This document shows, in pieces, positions 53,396-61,896 of a DNA stretch of 64,000 bases. Where the stretch lies: contig NZ_JACRUK010000005.1 in NCBI RefSeq assembly GCF_014305155.1, forward strand, positions 82,896 to 146,895, given 5' to 3'. Both the position numbers and the translations under genes were made by a program. The DNA comes from Flavobacterium muglaense (GTDB taxonomy: Bacteria; Bacteroidota; Bacteroidia; Flavobacteriales; Flavobacteriaceae). Within the stretch, counting starts at the first letter, position 1; every line of letters starts with the position of its first letter. The notes beneath the pieces were generated by a model. The model was not told the origin of the DNA. It worked only from the letters and a program-made list of their open reading frames with translations, and searched no databases.

Positions 53396-54340
53396 TTACG
53401 AAATCATCAATGTAACGGGTTCGTTAGCAGGTAGCGGCCCATCATGCTCAAAGAAGATAACTTTGCGATCAAAGACTGCTTTAATTAAGTAATGGCCACC
53501 TTTGAAGTACGATTGTTTAACCATTGCTGTAAGCATACCGTTATCGACTACTTTTAATTGATGTGGATATAATAATACCGTTTCATCATCGCCTTCGATA
53601 GGAACAATTTGAGATAGTTTTAGTTCGTTTACTTCGCCAAAAAGGGAAGCTACGTATTTATTAATTGGATTGGTGTATAAATCAAATGAAGTAGATTTGT
53701 CTACCATCATCCCTTGTTGTAAAACGATGGTTTCATCAGCGTAGGATAAGGCATCCGTGCTATCGTGTGTGGCTACGATACAAGTAATTCCTTTTGTTTT
53801 TAAATAAGCAAATAGATTGCGTCGCAGCGCATTTTTTCTAAAATTATCAATGTGGCTAAAGGGTTCGTCTAGCAATAAAATTTCAGGTTCATTGGCTAAT
53901 ACTCGGGCAAGTGCTACGCGTTGTTGCTGTCCGCCACTGAGGTATTTAGCTTGCACATTGGCAAACTCCGTCATTTCAACCATTTCAAGCAATTGCTCTA
54001 CACGCAGTTTTTTTAAGGCGTTGAAACCATTCGATAAAAACTTGCCTACATTTTCGGCTACAGTGGTGTAAGGCATTAAATCAAAATCTTGTGCTAGGTA
54101 TTTGATAAAAGGCATACCGGGAACCAAATTGAACTTGGGTCCAGTTACTTTTTTATCTCCCCAAGAAATAGCGCCTTCGTCTAAATCGTACAATCCATAA
54201 ATTAATTTAAGCAAGGTGCTTTTTCCGCAACCGCTTTCTCCAATAACAGCAATATTCTGTCCTTTTTCAATGGTGAAATTGATGTTTTTTAAAACTGGTT
54301 TTTCGTTATAACCAAAAGAGATGTTTTGAACTTGAAGCAT
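53396..54340 (-). CDS. ABC transporter ATP-binding protein (orphan)
   Basis: A 314-residue ATPase with Walker A VIGESGCGKSTLLKLI near residue 33, signature YLSGGQQQRVALARVLA near 133, Walker B ILLLDEPFSHIDN near 155 and the His loop VATHDSTDALSYAD near 188. The remaining 100 residues form a TOBE-like regulatory or substrate-sensing domain, as in polyamine, sulfate or iron importers of the PotA/FbpC type. No permease or binding protein lies nearby, so the partner is unknown. It has its own promoter box and a bidirectional terminator. Confidence 0.85.
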   Translation of the reverse strand: MLQVQNISFGYNEKPVLKNINFTIEKGQNIAVIGESGCGKSTLLKLIYGLYDLDEGAISWGDKKVTGPKFNLVPGMPFIKYLAQDFDLMPYTTVAENVGKFLSNGFNALKKLRVEQLLEMVEMTEFANVQAKYLSGGQQQRVALARVLANEPEILLLDEPFSHIDNFRKNALRRNLFAYLKTKGITCIVATHDSTDALSYADETIVLQQGMMVDKSTSFDLYTNPINKYVASLFGEVNELKLSQIVPIEGDDETVLLYPHQLKVVDNGMLTAMVKQSYFKGGHYLIKAVFDRKVIFFEHDGPLPANEPVTLMIS

Positions 54341-54366
54341 TTTTATAGTATGAAATTTTGAGGGTA

Positions 54367-54374
54367 CAAAGATA
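54367..54374 (-). promoter_or_regulatory. Candidate promoter, -7 box TATCTTTG, for the ABC ATPase
   Basis: On the minus strand TATCTTTG matches TAnnTTTG and lies 27 bases before the ATG at 54340. Confidence 0.55.
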
Positions 54375-54420
54375 GATTTCTTTCATAGAAATAATAGAAA
54401 TCAAATGATAATTAAAATAA

Positions 54421-54457
54421 AAAAAGTCGTTTCATCCTAAAACGAAACGACTTTTTT
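54421..54457 (-). terminator. Intrinsic terminator after the OmpA-family gene
   Basis: AAAAAGTCGTTTC and GAAACGACTTTTT form a 13-bp stem with a 10-base loop, flanked by T-runs. It lies 24 bases past the stop of the OmpA-family gene on the minus strand. Confidence 0.88.
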
Positions 54458-54480
54458 AAAGTGAAAAATAAAATTATATT

Positions 54481-55176
54481 TTAGTTTCCAGCTTCTTTTT
54501 TAGCGTCTTCTTGCATTTTATCATTTGCAGTAATTGCAAACTCTACACGACGGTTTTGGCTTCTTCCTTCTGGAGTATCATTTGTTGCAATTGGATCAGC
54601 AATTCCTAGCCCTGTTACATGAAAACGACCAGCTAGTATTCCTTTGCTTACTAAATAATTTTTTACAGCTTCGGCTCTTTCTCCAGATAATTTTAAGTTG
54701 TAATCTGCAGGACCTGTACTATCTGTAAAACCAAAAATAGTAATATCAGTATCGGCATATTCTGTAAAAACAGGGATTAATTTGTCAAGATTTGCTTTTG
54801 CAGCAACAGTCAAAGTAGATTTGTTAGTGTCAAAACGTACTGCATTTTCGTTAAGAACCAGTTGAATTCCTTCTCCTACACGTTTTACATCCGCTCCCGG
54901 AAGCGCTTCGTCAATTTGTCTTGCTTGTTTGTCCATTTTATTACCAATAACACCACCAGCAACACCACCTACAACACCACCAAGTACGGCGCCCATAGCG
55001 CCATTACCACCTTTTCCTAAGTTGTTCCCTAGGATAGCGCCGATAAGTGCACCACTGGCAGCACCTATTCCAGCACCTCTTTGTGTATTGTTTGTGTTTT
55101 TTACAGCTTCACAGCTTGTGAAAAGTGAACCTATTGACATGATTACAGCCAATGAAAATATAGAAATCTTTTTCAT
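54481..55176 (-). CDS. OmpA family lipoprotein with glycine zipper
   Basis: A 231-residue outer-membrane lipoprotein. The signal ends in the lipobox LFTSC. Residues 33-80 form a Gly/Ala-rich glycine-zipper segment (GAASGALIGAILGNNLGKGG). The C-terminal OmpA domain contains DITIFGFTDSTGPADYNLKL and SGERAEAVKNYLVSKGI, then GRSQNRRVEFAI with the Arg that contacts diaminopimelate in peptidoglycan. It likely ties the envelope to the cell wall. It lies 18 bases after the lipocalin gene and is in its operon. Confidence 0.9.
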   Translation of the reverse strand: MKKISIFSLAVIMSIGSLFTSCEAVKNTNNTQRGAGIGAASGALIGAILGNNLGKGGNGAMGAVLGGVVGGVAGGVIGNKMDKQARQIDEALPGADVKRVGEGIQLVLNENAVRFDTNKSTLTVAAKANLDKLIPVFTEYADTDITIFGFTDSTGPADYNLKLSGERAEAVKNYLVSKGILAGRFHVTGLGIADPIATNDTPEGRSQNRRVEFAITANDKMQEDAKKEAGN

Positions 55177-55194
55177 AATTATTGTTTTATAGTA

Positions 55195-55671
55195 TTAGTT
55201 TGCTTTTTGAAATTGGTAAACAACAGCTGTCATTTTTGTACCTACGTTAATTTTGTCTACCAATTGAAATGAATTTTCAGTTTGGTTTGCAACTTGTAAA
55301 ACGTAACCTGCTCTTACTTTCTTTGCTTTTTCACCTGCATCCAAAACTTTTAGAACAAATTCACCGTTTGAATTTACGAACCAAGTAATAGGTGAGCTAA
55401 ATACAGGGCAGTCATATTTGGTTAAAGCCATTTCTCCTTTGTTGTTGTTTGAAATGAATTTCCACGTACTCCCTACAAAACAGTTTGAGTCTGCAATGTC
55501 AAATGAGTTTACTTTGATATACTCAGATCCAGGGTAAGTTACTGCGGTAATCGTCCAGTTTCCTTTTATGGCTACTTGTGAGGTTCTGTCTAGTTTTTTA
55601 TCAGTAATAGACGAAGTTTTACAAGAAAATAGCAATACGCTCATTGCCATTATTAAAATAATTTTTTTCAT
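55195..55671 (-). CDS. Lipocalin-family lipoprotein
   Basis: A 158-residue lipoprotein with the lipobox LLFSC. The mature part holds IKGNWTITAVTYPGS near residue 35, the G-x-W motif of lipocalin-like proteins, followed by beta strands such as FVGSTWKFISNNNKGEMAL. Bacterial members of this kind are common in Bacteroidota but mostly without assigned ligand. It is the first gene of a two-gene unit with the OmpA lipoprotein, with a promoter box 30 bases upstream. Confidence 0.8.
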   Translation of the reverse strand: MKKIILIMAMSVLLFSCKTSSITDKKLDRTSQVAIKGNWTITAVTYPGSEYIKVNSFDIADSNCFVGSTWKFISNNNKGEMALTKYDCPVFSSPITWFVNSNGEFVLKVLDAGEKAKKVRAGYVLQVANQTENSFQLVDKINVGTKMTAVVYQFQKAN

Positions 55672-55700
55672 TTTTTTTCGTTTTATAATTAATTCTTGTA

Positions 55701-55708
55701 CAAAGATA
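55701..55708 (-). promoter_or_regulatory. Candidate promoter, -7 box TATCTTTG, for the lipocalin-OmpA unit
   Basis: On the minus strand TATCTTTG matches TAnnTTTG and lies 30 bases before the ATG at 55671. It is the same 8-mer as the box of the ABC ATPase gene. Confidence 0.55.
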
Positions 55709-55852
55709 ATCGCTAAAACTGGGAATAGGGTTTCAAAATTGAACTATTTTCTATCAAAATTAACAGTTGCGACAATTTGTCACTTTTTATGCAATTGGTA
55801 TTCTATTTGAAAGAAATGTAGGAGATTGTAAAACCCTATAAAAAAATTATAT

Positions 55853-57739
55853 ATGACAACTGGAAAAATTAATGTTTCGGTAGAAAACATCTTCCCATTA
55901 ATCAAAAAGTTCCTTTACAGCGATCACGAGATTTTTTTACGTGAATTGATTTCGAATGGGACCGATGCAACTTTAAAATTAAAACATCTAACAAATATTG
56001 GCGAAGCCAAAGTAGAATATGGCAACCCAATTATCGAAGTGAAAATTGATAAAGACGGGAAGAAATTACACCTGATTGATCAAGGAATCGGAATGACATC
56101 GGCTGAGGTTGAAAAATACATCAACCAACTCGCTTTTTCTGGTGCCGAAGAATTTTTAGAAAAATACAAAGACACCGCAAAAGATTCTGGAATTATAGGT
56201 CATTTTGGTCTTGGTTTTTACTCTGCTTTTATGGTCGCTTCAAAAGTGGAGATCATTACAAAATCGTATAAAGATGAACCAGCTGCACACTGGATTTGTG
56301 ATGGTAGCCCAGAGTTTTCTCTTGAACCAGCTGACAAAACGACTCGCGGTACGGAGATTATCTTACACATTGCTGAGGATTCATTAGAGTTTCTTGAAGA
56401 ATCAAAAATCAAAGAACTTTTAAACAAGTATAATAAGTTCATGCCTATTCCAATTAAATTTGGAACAAAAACAGAAACACTTCCTAAGCCCGAAGATGCT
56501 CCTGAGGATTACGTAGCGGAGACTGTTGAGACGGATAACATTATCAATAATCCTAATCCAGCTTGGACAAAACAACCTACGGATTTAAATGACGAAGATT
56601 ATAAAACGTTCTACCATGAATTGTATCCCATGCAATTTGAAGAGCCTTTATTTCACATTCACTTAAATGTGGATTACCCTTTTAACCTTACAGGAATTTT
56701 ATATTTCCCTAAATTAAGTGGTGATTTACAAATCCAAAAAGATAAAATTCAGTTGTACCAAAACCAAGTTTACGTTACAGATAACGTAGAAGGAATTGTA
56801 CCTGAATTCTTGATGATGCTACGCGGAGTAGTAGACTCGCCAGATATTCCTTTGAACGTTTCTCGTTCCGGATTGCAAGCAGATGGTGCTGTAAAGAAAA
56901 TTTCGAACTATATCACACGTAAAGTAGCTGATAAACTGAAATCATTGTTTACTGAAAACCGTGCTGACTTTGAAGCAAAATGGAATGACATTAAAATCGT
57001 TCTTGAGTACGGAATGCTTTCTGAAGACAAATTCTATGAAAAAGCCGGTGCATTTGTTTTATACCCAACAGTAGACAACAAATACTTCACGCTTGAAGAA
57101 TTAAAAGAGAACCTAAAAGACAAGCAAACCAACAAAGATGGTAAACTAGTTGTTTTATACGCTGGAAACAAAGAGGCACAACACTCTTACATCGAGACAG
57201 CGCAAGAAAAAGGATACGAAGTATTGTTACTTGACTCACCTATTATCTCGCACTTAATTCAAAAAATCGAAGGAGACAATAGCGACATCACCTTTGTACG
57301 TGTAGATTCTGACCATATTGATAACTTAATCAAGAAAGATGAAACTACAATTTCAAAATTGTCTGATGAAGAGCAAACAGGTTTAAAAACAGTTTTAGAA
57401 GCTATTGTTCCTAAACAAACGTATACGGTACAACTTGAAGCGATGGACAGCCAAGCAGCGCCATTCATCATCACGCAACCCGAATTCATGCGTAGAATGA
57501 AAGAAATGAGCCAGTCAGGTGGTGGCGGAATGTTCGGGATGGGCAATATGCCAGAAATGTACAACCTAGTCGTGAATACAAACTCACCATTAGCGTCAAC
57601 CATTCTAAATACCGAAGACAAATCAAGCCAAGAACACCTTGTAAAACAAGCACTGGACTTAGCTAAATTGTCTCAAAACTTACTAAAAGGAGAAGCATTA
57701 ACTGCTTTTGTAAAACGTAGTTTCGAGATGATTAAATAA
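55853..57739 (+). CDS. htpG: Molecular chaperone HtpG (Hsp90)
   Basis: The bacterial Hsp90 chaperone, 628 residues. The N-terminal GHKL ATPase domain shows LRELISNGTDATLKLKHL near residue 27, LIDQGIGMTSAEVEKYI near 75 and GHFGLGFYSAFMVASKVEII near 117. The middle domain includes the catalytic-loop Arg in DIPLNVSRSGLQAD near 335, and the C-terminal part provides dimerisation. A glycine/methionine-rich stretch, SQSGGGGMFGMGNMPEMY, near residue 555 is unlike E. coli HtpG but, to my knowledge, common in this phylum. A GAAA-loop terminator follows. Confidence 0.95.
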   Translation: MTTGKINVSVENIFPLIKKFLYSDHEIFLRELISNGTDATLKLKHLTNIGEAKVEYGNPIIEVKIDKDGKKLHLIDQGIGMTSAEVEKYINQLAFSGAEEFLEKYKDTAKDSGIIGHFGLGFYSAFMVASKVEIITKSYKDEPAAHWICDGSPEFSLEPADKTTRGTEIILHIAEDSLEFLEESKIKELLNKYNKFMPIPIKFGTKTETLPKPEDAPEDYVAETVETDNIINNPNPAWTKQPTDLNDEDYKTFYHELYPMQFEEPLFHIHLNVDYPFNLTGILYFPKLSGDLQIQKDKIQLYQNQVYVTDNVEGIVPEFLMMLRGVVDSPDIPLNVSRSGLQADGAVKKISNYITRKVADKLKSLFTENRADFEAKWNDIKIVLEYGMLSEDKFYEKAGAFVLYPTVDNKYFTLEELKENLKDKQTNKDGKLVVLYAGNKEAQHSYIETAQEKGYEVLLLDSPIISHLIQKIEGDNSDITFVRVDSDHIDNLIKKDETTISKLSDEEQTGLKTVLEAIVPKQTYTVQLEAMDSQAAPFIITQPEFMRRMKEMSQSGGGGMFGMGNMPEMYNLVVNTNSPLASTILNTEDKSSQEHLVKQALDLAKLSQNLLKGEALTAFVKRSFEMIK

Positions 57740-57774
57740 TCTCAACTCCATCATTTTAAGGAGATAAAATCAAG

Positions 57775-57805
57775 ACCTGCTAGTGAAAACTGGCAGGTTT
57801 TTTTT
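57775..57805 (+). terminator. Intrinsic terminator after htpG
   Basis: ACCTGCTAGT and ACTGGCAGGT pair, with one G-U wobble, around a GAAA tetraloop, followed by eight T. Confidence 0.9.
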
Positions 57806-57841
57806 ATGGAGCATAACAAATGAGTTCCATAAGAACTTCCG

Positions 57842-57910
57842 TCCCGTATACGTTACAATCTTTTTATAGCAAAAAAAGGTATAAAAAGGATTCCCACTGC
57901 TATCGGGGCT
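57842..57910 (-). other. Structured intergenic element in the 350-base gap after htpG
   Basis: The gap 57740-58090 holds the htpG terminator and then this imperfect palindrome. The core CTTTTTATA (57860-57868) and TATAAAAAG (57880-57888) pair perfectly; the flanks GTCCCGTATACG and CTATCGGGGC are also roughly complementary. On the minus strand it reads GCCCCGATAGCAGTGGGAATCC, which resembles, from memory, a motif recurring between Flavobacterium genes. Function unknown. The rest of the gap shows nothing I can assign. Confidence 0.5.
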
Positions 57911-58090
57911 GCCCATACTATTTTATTTCCAAGATGCACTTTGTAAGAAAAAATACACTACATTTGAAAGTGTATTAACCGTTAGAAACTTTACTTATAC
58001 GCCTTATAAGATAGGTTGGTGAAGTTTTATTTCGTTTTATAGGTGCTGGCAGATAGCTTAAAAAAGAAGACTTAATAACACAAAACAGCT

Positions 58091-58795
58091 ATGAAAAAAA
58101 TACTTTTATTTGTACTAATCTTTTTAATGGGACAAAATTTTGCGAATGCACATACTTGTGAAAATGAAACCGTAAAATGTCCAATAGATGGCAAAGAAGT
58201 AACATTTTGTGTTACGATGAGCATGTCGGTTTTTGGGTCTTTTAAAGATTTTCAAAAGAAAGGAGCAATTGGCGAACATTACGAAGAATTGATAAACACT
58301 TGTTCAAATTGTCATTTTTCAGGTTATATTGAAGACTTTAAAGAAAAAATAAGTGACGAAGAAAAAATTAAAATTAAAGAATATCTAACAAAATTTGACA
58401 AAATTAAAATTGATGATGCAAGACAATGTTTAATTGCCAGCGAAATCAAGGAAGTACAAAAAAAACCGAAAAAAGAAATTGCCTTTTGCTATGTTACGGG
58501 TTTCTATTTATTACGTGAAAACAGTAAACAAGTCGAATTTAGAAAAGAACTCCAATCAAAAGCTACAGACAATTTGATTTCTGCATTAGAAAAAAATGAA
58601 TATGACGACAAAACAGTTATTGCTACCATCAATTATTTAATTGCTGAAATGGAAAGAAGAATAGGGAATTTTGATGAAGCAATAAAATATTATGATTTAG
58701 CAATTAACGATACAAATAAAAAAGATTGGGTCGAAGCTGCTGCGAAAGAACAAAAAGAATTAGCAATAAAGAAAGACCAAAACAATCAGATCTAA
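58091..58795 (+). CDS. DUF2225-like exported protein
   Basis: A 234-residue protein with a signal peptide (KILLFVLIFLMGQNFANAH). The mature N-terminus has paired Cys motifs, ENETVKCPIDGKEVTFC and LINTCSNCHFSGYIED, likely to bind zinc. The C-terminal half has TPR-like helices ending in ERRIGNFDEAIKYYDLAIND. This layout matches DUF2225, whose function is unknown. An export signal is notable because most members I recall are cytoplasmic. It stands alone between long gaps. Confidence 0.72.
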   Translation: MKKILLFVLIFLMGQNFANAHTCENETVKCPIDGKEVTFCVTMSMSVFGSFKDFQKKGAIGEHYEELINTCSNCHFSGYIEDFKEKISDEEKIKIKEYLTKFDKIKIDDARQCLIASEIKEVQKKPKKEIAFCYVTGFYLLRENSKQVEFRKELQSKATDNLISALEKNEYDDKTVIATINYLIAEMERRIGNFDEAIKYYDLAINDTNKKDWVEAAAKEQKELAIKKDQNNQI

Positions 58796-58965
58796 AAAAG
58801 GCCATCTGGCAAGAGCCATTTTGAGCTAGCTGAAATTTACTAAAAATACCGTTTCGCATCAAGTTTTCGTTCAACCGAAAGTACTCATTTTGAAAAGCCC
58901 AACCTTCTCAAAGCTTTGAAACCTTGATAGTAACTTTTGCAGAAAACTAAAAAAAATTGAATTCA

Positions 58966-58982
58966 ATACCAATTATTGGTAT
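58966..58982. promoter_or_regulatory. Palindromic operator of the parDE pair
   Basis: ATACCAATTATTGGTAT is a perfect 8-1-8 palindrome that overlaps the -7 box of the toxin-antitoxin promoter. ParD antitoxins bind such sites through their ribbon-helix-helix dimer and repress their own operon. The binding is inferred from family knowledge. Confidence 0.7.
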
Positions 58983-58987
58983 ATTTG
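58980..58987 (+). promoter_or_regulatory. Promoter of the parDE pair (TATATTTG)
   Basis: TATATTTG matches TAnnTTTG, with a TTG at 58957-58959, 20 bases upstream. It lies 16 bases before the parD ATG and overlaps the operator palindrome. Confidence 0.65.
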
Positions 58988-59003
58988 TTTTAAAATAAAA
59001 GTT

Positions 59004-59249
59004 ATGGCACGCAATACATCAATATTATTAGGAGACCATTTTGAAAATTTTATTAATGAACAAATTTCCACTGGAAAATACAGTTCAGTAAGTGAAGTTG
59101 TTAGAACTGCTTTACGGTTTTTTGAGCAAGAAGAAACTAAAACAAAATCTTTAATCAACGAATTAAAAATTGGTGAGAAGAGCAATAAAATCAAAAATTT
59201 TGACCGCAATAAAAATCTTGAAATGCTAAAAGCTAATTTTCAAAAATAA
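59004..59249 (+). CDS. parD: Type II antitoxin, ParD family
   Basis: An 81-residue ribbon-helix-helix antitoxin. The N-terminal strand and helices (NTSILLGDHFENFINEQIST, GKYSSVSEVVRTALRFFEQE) match the ParD/CC2985 family that binds DNA as a dimer. The C-terminal part, rich in Lys and Asn, wraps the toxin. Its stop shares a base with the toxin start, as is usual. It should neutralise ParE and repress the operon through the palindrome upstream. Confidence 0.9.
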   Translation: MARNTSILLGDHFENFINEQISTGKYSSVSEVVRTALRFFEQEETKTKSLINELKIGEKSNKIKNFDRNKNLEMLKANFQK

Positions 59250-59548
59250 TGTCAAAATATATAATTAGTGAAAAAGCATTAGAAGATATTAATAACATTT
59301 GGATTCATACGGCCGAAAATTGGTCAGTTGAACAAGCTGATAGATATTACAACTTAATTATTGACGAAATTGAGTATACCGTGAGTCATTTTGACGCAGC
59401 TCGTGATTGTGAAAAAATTAGAAAATCATATAGATGTTCAAAAGTAAAATCACATTTAATTTTTTTCAAAAAAGAAAAAACGAATAAAATTGAAGTCGTT
59501 AGAGTTTTACACGAAAGAATGGATATTGAAAATAGATTAGTGGAATAA
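59249..59548 (+). CDS. parE: Type II toxin, ParE/RelE superfamily
   Basis: A 99-residue ParE-like toxin: YIISEKALEDINNIWIHTAE at the start, WSVEQADRYYNLIIDEIEY in the helices, and KSHLIFFKKEKTNKIEVVRV with VLHERMDIENRL at the C-terminus, the family's typical closing strands. ParE toxins poison DNA gyrase; whether this one does cannot be read from sequence. It overlaps parD by one base. The gene pair is flanked by gaps of about 170-200 bases that contain diverged repeats. Confidence 0.9.
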   Translation: MSKYIISEKALEDINNIWIHTAENWSVEQADRYYNLIIDEIEYTVSHFDAARDCEKIRKSYRCSKVKSHLIFFKKEKTNKIEVVRVLHERMDIENRLVE

Positions 59549-59718
59549 AAAGAACTACATGCTAGCGATGCAAGCGTAGCACCAACCATGAGACTCTCGT
59601 TGAACAGCCTGTCCCGTTTTTAAGGGAGAATCACTACCACTGGGGCTCAACCAAGCCTCTTGACTTTGTAGGGGGTTCCAAATGTTTATCAATAAATCAC
59701 ATTAGCACTTAAAAAATC

Positions 59719-60090
59719 ATGAAAAACAATACTGCAGTTGCATTTATTAACTCCAATAATCTTATTGGTTTAAAAGCGGGAAAAGCAAGAGCCTCTTTTT
59801 TAGAAATTTGGATGGTTACAATTGACAACCGAATCTTTGCACGTTCTTGGGGTTTTGCCGAAAAAAGTTGGTACGCTACTTTTCTAAACGATAAGTTGGG
59901 GCAAATTAAGTGTGGAGACAACATATTTCAAATTGAGGCCAAAATCCCAACTGATTTAGAAGATATTAAAGATAAAATGAACAATCAGTACTTAGAAAAA
60001 TACGATCATGGCGATAATTCTATTTATGCTCACGGAATTATACAAGAAGCGCATATTGCCAAAACAATGGAATTTGTAGTAGTGGAATAA
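59719..60090 (+). CDS. Small protein, probably DUF2255-like
   Basis: A 123-residue cytoplasmic protein without a signal peptide. The segment LEIWMVTIDNRIFARSWGFA near residue 28, followed by KSWYATFL, resembles the central strands of DUF2255 proteins, and the C-terminal HGIIQEAHIAKTMEFVVV is compatible. The assignment is from memory of the pattern and is tentative. It follows the parDE pair by 170 bases on the same strand. Function unknown. Confidence 0.6.
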   Translation: MKNNTAVAFINSNNLIGLKAGKARASFLEIWMVTIDNRIFARSWGFAEKSWYATFLNDKLGQIKCGDNIFQIEAKIPTDLEDIKDKMNNQYLEKYDHGDNSIYAHGIIQEAHIAKTMEFVVVE

Positions 60091-60494
60091 GTTGTGTGTT
60101 AATAAAGCTCGCGCGCCATTTTTAAATTCAGCAGGAATTACGGTTTCACCTCAGCTTTTCGTCAAGCCGTAAATACTAGCATTCATCTACCTACTTCACA
60201 ATCTCATTTTTTTTAGCCCTAGCTCGCTCCTGATTGCTATACTAAAACGAGTAGCCTGTTTTGAAACCACACAATTGCAATCGATTCAATTGGTGCTTCT
60301 ATCATGAAAATAAATCTTTTTGTCTATTTCTATATTTTTATAAGAATGACTGTCTTTACATTTGTATTATAATTAAATAGAATTTCGTTATACTTCATTA
60401 AAAGTAGTAGAGCTTTATGCTGTTTTAGAGTAGATTAAAACATTAAATAAGTAGCAATAAAATCAATGTTTGCTTTGATTAAATCCAGTCCAAA
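60091..60494. other. 404-base gap with a diverged repeat, otherwise unassigned
   Basis: The stretch around 60137-60175 (starting near TACGGTTTCACCTCAG) matches the stretch around 58849-58887 (TACCGTTTCGCATCAA), about 29 of 39 aligned positions by eye. Both are preceded by GCCATTTT and AATT text. The remainder is AT-rich, and I see no exact TAnnTTTG box or ORF that I would support. Confidence 0.4.
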
Positions 60495-60881
60495 ATGAAA
60501 AAAGAGTGCCTTCTAATCCTAACAGCTATACTGTTGCTTTCTTGTAAATCAAATCAATTACAAAATCGACATGCTGAAGCAGTAGATGAACATCCATCGG
60601 CACAACAAATTATAGCTCAATTTGATGCAAATAAAGATGGTAAACTATCTATAACTGAAGTCGATGGGCCTTTAACAGATGATTTTACAAAAATAGACGC
60701 TAATAGTGACGGTTTTTTGACGCTAGATGAACTTAATGAAGCGCCTCATAATCATGAAGGAGGTCCGCCTAATGAACCTATTAAAAATCAAGATTTGTCA
60801 AATGAGATCAATAGTTCGGTTAAAGTAGTTCCAGTTAATACTAATTATTTTATTACTGAGAACATCATTGGAGGAATCTAA
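60495..60881 (+). pseudogene. EF-hand lipoprotein, N-terminal part of a split YHYH-type gene
   Basis: 128 residues with a lipoprotein signal (lipobox LLLSC) and two perfect calcium-binding EF-hand loops, DANKDGKLSITE near residue 44 and DANSDGFLTLDE near 68. The frame ends in TAA at 60879-60881, but the next ORF begins two codons later in the same frame. The C-terminal text NTNYFITENIIGG looks like the start of the YHYH domain completed downstream. One substitution that removes the TAA would give a single protein of 394 residues. It may also be read as a separate short gene. Confidence 0.7.
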
Positions 60882-60887
60882 AAAGAA

Positions 60888-61679
60888 ATGATCGAATTGA
60901 ATGGAGTACAAACGCTTTGTTATGTTATAAAAACACATTCTCAAGCTACTGAGCATCAGATGGGACCTTGGTGTCCAGCCCATATCGAAGACGGAATGGA
61001 GAAAGCAGGAATTTGGTTTAAAGATGATAAGGTTTATGATGTTTCAGGACATTTTATAGCCCATTTGGATGAGTTTTACAGTGACAACAAATGGAAGCTT
61101 TATAGAGAGGATGGTACAATAAGAGTTACTGAAACAAAGGAAGGCTGTTTAGCGGCAGCAAAACCAAATGTAGACAAAGAATACAATAATTATTGTGTGC
61201 AATGTTTACCGGATTATTTTAAAAACCAAGTAACTACATTTGTAATTCCAGCCACACCCACCTATTTAAATACGACTCAAAGTTTAGGTCGTGGCGGTAT
61301 TGGAGTCGCTTTTAACGGAGTGAAATACGATCCGCCTGCACCAACAGATGCGATACTAGCAGCGCACACTATTGCACCTTTGGATGATCACGGTGGGCAC
61401 GTAAATCCTCATGGAGGTTACCATTACCACGCGGTAACCAGCGGAACTAAAGAAATTACACAAACAGATGCACACTCTGCTATTATAGGCTATGCCATCG
61501 ACGGCTTTGGGATTTATGCTTTTCTAGATAAAAACAACCACAAACCAGTTGATTTGGATGAATGCGGTGGGCATTTTGATGATGAAAGAGGATATCATTA
61601 TCACGCAGGTGAACCTGGTGGCAATAAAATCATAAAATGTTTGCATGGCTTACCCGGCTACACCGAATTAAAAGAGTAA
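60888..61679 (+). pseudogene. YHYH-domain protein, C-terminal part of the same split gene
   Basis: 263 residues with the YHYH domain: HGGHVNPHGGYHYHAVTSG near residue 165 and DDERGYHYHAGEPGG near 232, separated by DAHSAIIGYAIDGFGIYAFL. No signal peptide precedes it, although YHYH proteins are normally exported. This supports it being the tail of the upstream lipoprotein. A GGAGGA about 20 bases before the ATG could allow reinitiation, so an independently translated product is not excluded. The molecular role of YHYH domains is not known. Confidence 0.7.
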
Positions 61680-61896
61680 AACAGATCGATAAAAAAATCA
61701 GTTGAAACGGAGATAGCTGCAGTCTTCCTGATAATTTGTATGAACTGCTTTGTTAATTTTTACGAAATGAATTTTGCGATAAATATCCTTACTTTAATTA
61801 AAATCGGCTATATTTACGTTGTGAAAAACACAAAATAACCGTTTTAGAGGTATTCATGCTAATGGTTTAAAACGGGTAAAAACTTAATAAAAATAA

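Noticed and set aside
59580..59660. Integron attC site after parE
   Set aside because: GTTGAAC and GCTCAAC occur, but in the opposite order to attC core sites (which run RYYYAAC to GTTRRRY), and no integrase gene is visible.
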